A stretch of 37,713 bases of DNA from Anaerolineae bacterium. Lineage in GTDB: Bacteria; Chloroflexota; Anaerolineae; Aggregatilineales; JAFGMM01. Within the stretch, counting starts at the first letter, position 1. The number at the start of each line of letters is the position of its first letter. Positions 26,633-35,400 of the stretch are shown one piece after another. The DNA lies in contig JAFGMM010000231.1 of NCBI GenBank assembly GCA_016927535.1, positions 1 to 37,713 on the forward strand, written 5' to 3'. Under the pieces are notes generated by a model. The model did not search any database. It saw nothing but the letters and a program-made list of their open reading frames with translations, and had not been told where the DNA came from. A program made the translations under genes and the position numbers.

Positions 26633-27529
26633 ATGAAACGACCAATTGATTATTTGCTCGCCGGTCACATCACCCAGGATCTCACGCCCGACGGTCCCAA
26701 GCTGGGCGGCACCGCTGCCTATTCCGCGCGCACGGCGCGGGCGTTCGGCCTGCGGGTAGGGCTGGTCACCAGCGCGCGCGCCGGCGAGCCGCTGCTGCAA
26801 AGCCCGGAATTGGCAGGCATCCAGGTCATCAACCGGCCCGCGCCGCAGACGACCACCTTCACCAACCTTTACGGCCCTGCGGGGCGGCGGCAAATTCTCG
26901 GCGCGCGCGCCGCCCGGCTCACCCTGGACGACATCCCCGCCGCGTGGCGCAGCACGTCCATCGTCCACCTGGGGCCGGTCGATGCCGAGACCGATCCCGC
27001 GCTGGCCGGGCAGTTTCCCGGCGCGTTTGTCGGGCTGACGCCGCAGGGCTGGCTGCGCGGCTGGGAGGCCGACGGCACGGTGTACCGCACGGCGTGGCCG
27101 GAAGCTGCGACTACGCTGCCGCTGGCGACTGCGGTCGTGCTCAGCCCGGAAGACCTGCAAAAAGACCCCCGACAAATCGCCGAGTATATCCGCATTACAC
27201 CGCTGCTCGTCATCACACACGAGCGCTACGGCGCTGACGTGTACGTGCAGGGCGAACCGTTGGCCCACATGTCCACTCGCTCGGTCGTGGAGGTTGACCC
27301 AACCGGCGCGGGCGATATCTTCGCGGCGACGTTCTTCGCGTGGCTCTGGCGTCATCCCGGCGAGATTCTCGACGCGGTGCGGCTGGCGAACTACATCGCC
27401 ACCACCTCGGTCACACGCGCCGGCCTGGCGAGCGCGCCCGCGCCGGATGAGATCGGGGAAGCGCTGGCGGCGCTGGACCTGCCGGCGCTTGTAGACTCAA
27501 CCGCTACTCCGCCGCCGCCGCGTCCTTGA
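26633..27529 (+). CDS. PfkB family carbohydrate kinase
   Basis: LLAGHITQDLTPDG...LGGTAAYSARTARAFGLRVGLVT; C-terminal VEVDPTGAGDIFAATFF anion-hole/catalytic motif. Confidence 0.9.
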   Translation: MKRPIDYLLAGHITQDLTPDGPKLGGTAAYSARTARAFGLRVGLVTSARAGEPLLQSPELAGIQVINRPAPQTTTFTNLYGPAGRRQILGARAARLTLDDIPAAWRSTSIVHLGPVDAETDPALAGQFPGAFVGLTPQGWLRGWEADGTVYRTAWPEAATTLPLATAVVLSPEDLQKDPRQIAEYIRITPLLVITHERYGADVYVQGEPLAHMSTRSVVEVDPTGAGDIFAATFFAWLWRHPGEILDAVRLANYIATTSVTRAGLASAPAPDEIGEALAALDLPALVDSTATPPPPRP

Positions 27530-29405
27530 CGATGCCGTACACGTCGGTGCGCAGCCACACCACGTACCGCTCCGCCGGCTGCGGCCTGGCGAGCGCTTCG
27601 CGCTGCAATACCCACAAAAGCAGGCCCTCCGGCCCCACCGTGGCGGGGTCCCAGGTGCGCCGGGTGACCATCGGCATCCCCACGTAATCGTCGCCGAGCA
27701 CAGGCGTCTCGTCCGCGTCGCCGCCGCTGGCGTCGGGCAGCATCACCACCGGCGCATTGACATGCGCCGACGGCGCGTCGATGAACACGAGCGATTTGAT
27801 CGCGCGCAGCGCCCATGCTTCCGCGCCGTCCGGCGGGATCTGCGCCATCACCGGCGCGGTGACCGGCGAGCCTTCGGCGCGCATCGACCCTTCGCCCACC
27901 ACCTCGGCGAGCAGGCGCAGCTGCGGCGTGGGGCGCTCGCGGTACCAAAGCTCGCGCGGCTCGTCCGCGTGGTAAAAGCCCAGCGCGGCGCCTCCACTGA
28001 GCGTATACAGACCCAAGACCAACACCAGCCCTTGCAGCATCCCGCGCGCCGCCGCCCGGCTGCCCCAGGACGCGCCGGCGATGAAGAAGAGAATCACCAG
28101 CATCAACACGACCATCCCGGCGAACAGGAAGCGCGAGATCAGCACGAGCGAATCTTCGCCGCCGGACAGCGCAATCGCGCGGCCCACCAACATCAGGTTG
28201 AGGTACGCCGCCGCGCTCAGCGCCATGATGCCCGCCACATAGCCCCATTTGGCCCAACCGGGCATCTGAGGGGATACCTCCCACGCGCCGTCCGTCTCAT
28301 CTTCTCCGCCTTCGCTTTCGTCTTCATCGTCGCCGGCGCTGTAGAAAATGCGCGGCGCGACCGCCCGCACCGCGAGGCACGCCATCGGCAGCACGGCGAG
28401 CAGCCCGTGGGCCGGGCGCGCGCCGGGGTAAAAGATGAGCAAAAACAGCCCGGTCAGCGCCCAGCCGGCCAGGAAGCGCGCGGTCGGGTCGCCGGCGCGG
28501 AGCGCGCTCACCAGGCCCCACGCGCCGAAAATCCAGACCAGCGGCTCGTAGAGCAGGAAGGTCAGGAACGGCAGCGCGAATCCCTGGCCGGCGGGGCGCG
28601 CAATGATCCCCTCGACGAAGCCGCCCAACACCGACCCGACCGCGCCCAACCCCGCCGGGTAGAGCAGAAAGACCGTCGCGACCACGACCACCGCCACCGC
28701 CGCCGCGACCAGGGTTTCTTTCCACGGGAAGGCGCGCAGCGTCTCACCGATTGCGGCGCTGTTGCCCGTCCATGCCAGGAGCAGCAGCCCGCCCGCCATC
28801 GCCAACCCCATCAGCGGGCCGCCCGGCTCGACCAACAGCAGCATCGCTGCGACGACCACGCCCAGCGCTACCCGCCACGCCGTCCCCGCGCCCGGCGCAA
28901 AGGCGCGCCCGAACAGCCACACCGCCAGCATCGCCAGGCACGCGGTGAGCGTCGCGCCGTCGGTGTTGCGCGCCGCCGCAATCGCCGCCGGCGAGAGCGT
29001 CAGCAGCAGGCTGAACCCCAGCGCGTTGAGCACGCCGATTTGCCGGCGCCACAAGATCGGCAGCAGCGCCAGCGCCACGCCGGCCAGCGCCACCGGCAGC
29101 CGCGCGGTCAGGTCGTCCGCACCCAGCAAGCCGAACGTGAGCGCCTGTCCGGCGAACAGCGCCGGACTCGCGGGGGGCAGCGCCGGCCCGGCCACGCCGG
29201 AATCGACGGCGCGCAGCGCGGCCAGCGCGTGGTAGCTCTCGGCGTCGCTGAGCGGCGTCGCGCCCAGGTCCAGCAGGCGCAGCAGCGCCGCGCCCACCGC
29301 GATAACGATGTACGCGACCGTCTCGCCAGTGATGGCGAAGCCCGGCGCGCGCGCGGCGGGTGGGGTTACTTCTTCAGCGGGTGTCGATTCAAGCACAGTG
29401 CTCAT
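27504..29405 (-). CDS. Polytopic membrane glycosyltransferase-like protein (GT39/ArnT-like)
   Basis: 633 aa; N-terminal AALLRLLDLGATPLSDAESYHALAALRA...PLPVALAGVALALLPILWRRQIG-type topology; linked to DUF2298 genes. Confidence 0.65.
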   Translation of the reverse strand: MSTVLESTPAEEVTPPAARAPGFAITGETVAYIVIAVGAALLRLLDLGATPLSDAESYHALAALRAVDSGVAGPALPPASPALFAGQALTFGLLGADDLTARLPVALAGVALALLPILWRRQIGVLNALGFSLLLTLSPAAIAAARNTDGATLTACLAMLAVWLFGRAFAPGAGTAWRVALGVVVAAMLLLVEPGGPLMGLAMAGGLLLLAWTGNSAAIGETLRAFPWKETLVAAAVAVVVVATVFLLYPAGLGAVGSVLGGFVEGIIARPAGQGFALPFLTFLLYEPLVWIFGAWGLVSALRAGDPTARFLAGWALTGLFLLIFYPGARPAHGLLAVLPMACLAVRAVAPRIFYSAGDDEDESEGGEDETDGAWEVSPQMPGWAKWGYVAGIMALSAAAYLNLMLVGRAIALSGGEDSLVLISRFLFAGMVVLMLVILFFIAGASWGSRAAARGMLQGLVLVLGLYTLSGGAALGFYHADEPRELWYRERPTPQLRLLAEVVGEGSMRAEGSPVTAPVMAQIPPDGAEAWALRAIKSLVFIDAPSAHVNAPVVMLPDASGGDADETPVLGDDYVGMPMVTRRTWDPATVGPEGLLLWVLQREALARPQPAERYVVWLRTDVYGIVKDAAAAE

Positions 29406-29406
29406 C

Positions 29407-32400
29407 CTACTTCTCCCGGTGGGTCAAATAGACGACCGAGTCGCCGTGCCGGCAGATGGCGTCGAGGGTTTCGAACTTTGCCAGGCCGCCGCTGTCGCCG
29501 AAGTCCTGGCGCTCCAACGTGCCGACGAAGATATAGTCGATTTCGTAGCGGTCGATGATGTCCTGGATGTCTTCGAGGCGAGGGGCCTTGTAAAACCGGT
29601 CCATATCCGACTCGCGCGAGCCGGCCACCTCACCGAAGGTCGCGCCGCGCCACTGGCCCTCGTGGTTGCGCCAGCCCATTACGGTCGGGATGCCGCTGAG
29701 CGTGGCGACGCGCGTGTATTGGCTGTACGCCTTGTAGCTGACCGCCTCGGCGACTACGGCGTCGTCGCCCTTCTCGTATGCGCTCAGGCACGCGATGGCT
29801 GCCTCGTCGTCGGGCAGGCGGAACATCGTCTCGGTGCCGTCGAGCCGGGGCCGGTCAATGTGCAGCACGATCTCGCCGGTCGTGGGGTCGAGTTCCTCGT
29901 GGTAGATCGACCGGAAGTAATCGGTGTCGGCCAGGACGCCGGCGATAGGCGCGATCAACCCGGCGGCGAGGCCGATCATCAAATATAGGCTGAACACGTT
30001 TTGGATGACGACCGGCCCCCACGCGACCCGCCCCCGGCGCTCGGTGTAGGCCAGCGCCGCCGCCATCGCCGCCTCGACGGCGGCGTAGAAGATGACCACG
30101 CCGAGCGCAGCCAGCAGCGCGCGGGCCAGCTCGCCCGACGCCAGGATCGCCAGCCCGAGGCACGCCATCGCCAGGCGCAGCGCCCACCGCCCCACTGTGA
30201 GCCAGCGCGGCAGCGTCGTCCCGGTCTCGGCGACCCACTCGCCCAGGATGCTGTAAGCCGCATACGCGCCCGCGATGGCCCACATCGCCCACGCCTGGTA
30301 ATAAAACTTAAAGATCGTGTTCATGCGCGTGCCGAAATTGTCCGTCACGTAGATATAGTCGGGCAGCAGCGTCAGCGCCGCGCCCGCGCCGATCAGCAGC
30401 AGCGCAAAGCCCGACTCGGCGCTGAACGTGGCCGAGGGCAGCGCACGCCCCGGCGCCGTGCTCGCCTGCCAGATCCCCTGCACCAGCACATACACCAGCG
30501 CGCCCGCGCATAAGCCCGACAGCAGACCGGTCGCCAGCGCCGGCATACCGGCCTGGGCCGCGCCGAACAGCAGAGTCAGGGTCAGCGAGCCGGCCAGACC
30601 GAGCGCCAGCAGAACGCCGGCCCAGCCCGGCGCGGCGGGCGGCTTCGCCATCTGCGCGTCGTCGCTTGCTTCTGCGGAGTCGATTGGGGTGCGCCGCCCG
30701 AACAGCCGCGCGATGACTACCACGATGAACGCGCCCAGCACAATCGACGTGAGCGCGTACATGGGGTCGAGGCGGCGGCCCAGCACGGCCAGGAGCGCCG
30801 ACCCTGCATCGCCCACCTGCGCCGCCATGCCCCCGGCGAAGCGCTGCACCTCCGGGTCGACCAGCGCCACGAGGCCCAGCATCACCATCGCCACCACCAG
30901 CCCGGCCAGCACCGCCGCCGTCAGCGTGACGGCAAGCCGCCAGTTCAGATGGCCGTACCCGCGCCGCCGCTCGACGATCAAGAAGAATACAATGATGAGC
31001 AGGAACGGGCCGAACATCACGAAGAACTGCTGGAAGCGCGTCGGGAACATGGGGTTCGGCAGCAGGCCGCTCGCCTGCGAGCGGAACCCGACCAGGAACG
31101 GCAGGTAGAACAGCAGCGCCAACCCGCCGGTCACCGCGCCGAACAGCGCAGCGTACACCCAGTCGAACCACTTGAGCCGCCCCTGATACATGATCAGGCG
31201 GCGCAGCACCTCCGCGCCCACCATGAAGACCATGTACAGCGGCCCGTCGAGCAGGTTGAGGAAGATCAACCCGCCCAGGAACAGCGCGTAGAAAATGATC
31301 TGGTAGCGGTCCAGCCCGGCGCGGCTGCGCACCAGGTTAAGCGCCAGGCCGATTGCCATCAAGCTGAAGGGCAGCGACAGCACGTGTGGGTGCAGGTCGC
31401 TGAGGAGGAAGCTGAACAGCGGGTACTCGTCGATGACCTCGTTGGCGGTCACGCCGAGAAAGTCCACATCGTGCACTACCCGCGACGACTGCCACCACCA
31501 CACCCAGCCGGCCTGCGCATTCCACTGCACATGCGGCACCACCTGCGCGGGCAGGCCGGTATTGTAGCGGCGGACATCCAACCAGGTAAAGAAATCGTCC
31601 GGCGGGATGCGCTGCGTCCAGACCAGATGCGTCAGGCCGCCCAGGTTGCCGACGACCAGCACGAACAGCGGTCCCAGCAAGGCGAGGAGGAGCGCAGCGG
31701 TTTGAAGAGCAGCGGGACGCCCGCGCTCGGCCTCCGCGCTGCGCCGCCCGTGCACCAGGTTGAACACCAGCCCGTAGGACACGACGCCGGTCAGGCCGAA
31801 GAACAGCGCACTGGACAGGTTGAACGCGACGCCGCTCACCACGCCGGAGAGACCGGCCAGCGCTGCGATCATCACGTAGCCGAAGTAATAGTAGCTGATG
31901 GCATAGCCGGACATCCACGGGTCGTTAGGCGGGAAGGTTGCGCTGCGGCGGATGGCATTGATGAACGCCATCTCCATCGGCTTCTCGGTGCCGGCGATGT
32001 TTGGGTCGTAGGCGCGCACCACCGCCCACACGAAGAACATCACCGCGAAGACCAGCTCGCCCGCCAGCACGACGCGCCAATTGGCGCGCAGCCACGCGCC
32101 GATGCTCGCGTCCGGGTCGTCGCGGCTGCGCATCCCAAAGTACGCGATTATGCTGACTATCAACACCAGCGCCCAGGCGAAAGCCGCGCCGCTCGCGTCG
32201 TTGCGCAGCAGGCCCAGGCTCCCCAGGAACCACAGCGCGAACGCACTGAGGAAAATCCCGGCGGGCCGCGCCAATGTGACGCCCCGGTCGGGCAGGCGGC
32301 GCAATAAGCGGAACAGCAGCGGCCACGCCGCAAGCCCGACGAGCGTCACGAGCAGCCACCAGCTTGCAATCTGGTGACCGGAGCGATACAGCCAGAGGCG

Positions 32401-32421
32401 GAAGATTTCGAGTTCGGTCAC
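29407..32421 (-). CDS. DUF2298 ('Chlor_Arch_YYY') polytopic membrane protein
   Basis: 1004 aa with GTEKPMEMAFINAIRRSATFPPNDPWMSGYAISYYYFGYVM (YYYFG motif) and C-terminal GIPTVMGWRNHEGQWR / YIFVGTLERQ. Confidence 0.88.
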   Translation of the reverse strand: MTELEIFRLWLYRSGHQIASWWLLVTLVGLAAWPLLFRLLRRLPDRGVTLARPAGIFLSAFALWFLGSLGLLRNDASGAAFAWALVLIVSIIAYFGMRSRDDPDASIGAWLRANWRVVLAGELVFAVMFFVWAVVRAYDPNIAGTEKPMEMAFINAIRRSATFPPNDPWMSGYAISYYYFGYVMIAALAGLSGVVSGVAFNLSSALFFGLTGVVSYGLVFNLVHGRRSAEAERGRPAALQTAALLLALLGPLFVLVVGNLGGLTHLVWTQRIPPDDFFTWLDVRRYNTGLPAQVVPHVQWNAQAGWVWWWQSSRVVHDVDFLGVTANEVIDEYPLFSFLLSDLHPHVLSLPFSLMAIGLALNLVRSRAGLDRYQIIFYALFLGGLIFLNLLDGPLYMVFMVGAEVLRRLIMYQGRLKWFDWVYAALFGAVTGGLALLFYLPFLVGFRSQASGLLPNPMFPTRFQQFFVMFGPFLLIIVFFLIVERRRGYGHLNWRLAVTLTAAVLAGLVVAMVMLGLVALVDPEVQRFAGGMAAQVGDAGSALLAVLGRRLDPMYALTSIVLGAFIVVVIARLFGRRTPIDSAEASDDAQMAKPPAAPGWAGVLLALGLAGSLTLTLLFGAAQAGMPALATGLLSGLCAGALVYVLVQGIWQASTAPGRALPSATFSAESGFALLLIGAGAALTLLPDYIYVTDNFGTRMNTIFKFYYQAWAMWAIAGAYAAYSILGEWVAETGTTLPRWLTVGRWALRLAMACLGLAILASGELARALLAALGVVIFYAAVEAAMAAALAYTERRGRVAWGPVVIQNVFSLYLMIGLAAGLIAPIAGVLADTDYFRSIYHEELDPTTGEIVLHIDRPRLDGTETMFRLPDDEAAIACLSAYEKGDDAVVAEAVSYKAYSQYTRVATLSGIPTVMGWRNHEGQWRGATFGEVAGSRESDMDRFYKAPRLEDIQDIIDRYEIDYIFVGTLERQDFGDSGGLAKFETLDAICRHGDSVVYLTHREK

Positions 32422-32424
32422 GCG

Positions 32425-35400
32425 CTACCCCCCCACCGCATAAATCACCGTATTGCCCGATTCGCTCGCGTACACCCGCGCCAACAGATTCGCCTCCGCC
32501 ATCGCCTGGAACTTCGCCAGGCCCGCCGGGTCATACGTGGCGCGCTCGGTCTCGCCGATCACGATGTACGAGACATCGTAGCGGTGCAGCATCAGCCAGA
32601 CCTGATTGATATCGGTCGAATTGTACATGGTGCCCACATCGGTCGCGCGGTCCCATATCCAGCTTTGCGGCACAATCGAGCGCTGCTGGCGCTGGTGGTG
32701 GTTCCAGCCGAGCACGGTGGGCATGCCGGTATAGATCGAAACGCGCGCGCCCCAGTGGTACTCGCCCAGGTGCGCTTCTAAAATCACCGGCGTGCCCTGG
32801 ATGTTGTCCTGCATCCAGCGGATCGCGTCGTAATCCTCGCGCAGCGAGAAGTACTGGCCGTTCTCGCCGTGCACCGTGTACTGCATATACGCCATGCCGT
32901 CGAGCGTCTTGGGCGCGTCGTGCGAGAAGCGGTCGGTGAACTTGCCGCGCGTCGCGGTGATCGGGAACAGCGCGCCCACGGTCACCAGGAGCGCGAGGAG
33001 CAGCGTCCACACGAAGCGCGGCGCAGCGTGCCAGCGGTCGCTGGCGCGGAGCAGCCACGTCACCGCCGTGCCGCCCGCCACGCTGAACAGCAGCCACACC
33101 TGGATGTAGAACTTAAAGATCGTGTTCTGCCGCCCGATATCGCCCACCAACACCAGGAACTCGACGCCGATAGTAATTGCCAGCGCCAGCGCCATCGCTG
33201 CCAGCACCATCTGCTTCTCGCGGCCCTGGCCCGAACGGAAGAACAGCAGCACCGCCCACAGCAGCAGCGGCACCGACGCCAGCAGGGATTGGTAGTGGTG
33301 GCGGTAGTAAGCGCCGGTGTCCGGGTCGATGCCGCGATCCGGCGTCTCGATGCCGGCGAACGCCAGGAAAATCGCCACCAACAGCGCCCCGGCGACCAAC
33401 CCGATAACCGCCATGACGAGCCAGAACTTGCCGCGCAGCGCGCCGACCTTCGTCCGCGCCAACCACACGCCCGTCTCCCAGACCAGCAGACTGGCGACCA
33501 GGAACAAGAAAATACCGTGCATGTCCAGGTAGGCCCACAGCGGGGTCACGTCGCCGCTCTGGTAGAACTGCACCGAACTGTAGGCCGTATCAAACCACTC
33601 GTCGAACGGCAGCGCCGCCAGCATCATCATCCCGAAGAAGGCCAACACCTCGCCGGTCCACCGCACCGCGAAGCGCTTGACCGGCGCTTCCAGCCGCGCG
33701 AAGCTCAGCGCCGCCAGCAGCACCGCGCCGGCCAGGGCATACGTGATCCACGTAACCGGGTTGTTCGACACCAGCGTGAGCGCCGCCATACCCAGCACGT
33801 ACAGCCCCGGCAGCCCGATCAGCCCCGCATGCCACCAGCGCGCGCCCAGCCACGCCCACAGCGAGCACCGGATATCGCGCAGGAAGCGCAGCAGGTTAGC
33901 GAACGATAGGACCAGCACCGCCGCCAGGATGTAAGTGATCCAGTCCCAATGGTTGGTTGGGTTGAGCAGGCCCACCATCAGCGCGCCGAGCGCCAGCGCC
34001 AAGCCGTTGAAGAACCAGCCGCGCTTCTGTTCGGCGCCCTGGATTTGATCCACCGCCCAGGCCATCACCAGCAGCGTCATCGGCATGGCGATCATGTGCG
34101 CGTGCAGGTCGGCATACAGAAACGTGAAGTATGGGAATTCGTTAATCGCGTTGCCGTGGAAGGACTCCAGCACGCGGCTCGGCTGCCAATACCAATGATG
34201 CGGCGCGACCATCAGCGGCGCGCCGCTGAGCACCCGGTTTATGCCCTCCGTGATCTGCGCGAACGCGGGCGACGGTTGGGTGTAGACATCCCAGCCGCCG
34301 GTCTTCGCCAGGCCGCCCGCGAGCACGCGCGGCGTATCGAGATTGCCCAACACCACCGCCAGGATCAGCGCCGCCGCGCCGGCCGCCCACGGGCTGGTGT
34401 GCCGGCTCACCCAGCGATTCATGCCATCTTTCGGGACGCGCGCCCGCAGCCCTGCCGCCAGGTTGAACGCCACCGAAAACGCGCCGATGCCGGTCAGAGC
34501 ATAGAGCATGGGGATAATCAGGTTGTAAGCGACGGCAGGCGTCACGCCCAGCAGCAGCACCGGCGCGCCCACGATCACGTAGCCGAAGTAGTAGTAGTTG
34601 ATGTACCCGCCGGCAAACCACGGGTCGAGCGGCGGGAAGGTGGTGCTGCGCAGCACCGCATTGAAATACGCAAAGTCCATCGGCTTCTCGCCGCCGGTGA
34701 TGTTATGCCACAGGTCGGGGTTGTTCATGCGGATGTATACCCAGAACAGGTACAGGCCGAAGGTAATCAACTCGAAGACCAGCAGCCACCGCCAGCGCGT
34801 GCGCACATACGCGGTGATCGCTTGGTGGCGGTAGACCAGCAGCGCCATGCTGAACAGCGCCAGCGCCACAAACGCCAGCGTCACGCCGGCCTGGTTCCAC
34901 AGCGGCAGGCCCAGACCGGTCAGCGCCCACGGCAGCCACCCGATGACGACCAATCCCAGCACTTTCGCCAGCGGGTAGGCTTTATCGGCCAGGGCGGGCA
35001 GCGCCGCGAACAACACCGGCCACGCCGCCCATCCCAGCACCAGCACCAGCGCCCACCAGGCGAGCACCGCGAAAAGATCGCTCGTGCTTAAGGGACCCTC
35101 CGCGTCGAAGCGCTCGGACCAGGTGCCGCCGGCGGTCTGCTGCTGCCACATCTGCTCCGGCAGTTGCAGCAGCGTCGGCGACTTAGAAGCGGCGTCGGCG
35201 CGCGGGCGCCCGTTGGCAGCGACCTCGTCCAGGTTAATCGATTCGAGGATGGCGCGCGCCCGCGCCGGGTCGTAGTTCTCGGCCCGGCGGAAGACCAGCA
35301 CAATCGGATGGTCGTAGACGTGGAAAGCTTCCTCGGCGAAGCGGTCGTAAAGCTCGATGGGGCCGACGCCGGGGAAGGAGTAGAACGCCCGCACCAGCTC

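Noticed and set aside
27762-29558. 598-aa plus-strand ORF opposite the GT39-like gene
   Set aside because: Highly Arg/Gln/His-rich, no domain motifs, spans two minus-strand genes; shadow ORF.
32869-35091. Long plus-strand ORFs (346 aa at 32869-33909 and 380 aa at 33949-35091) opposite the 1721-aa gene
   Set aside because: RHQ-rich shadow translations of a hydrophobic membrane protein gene.
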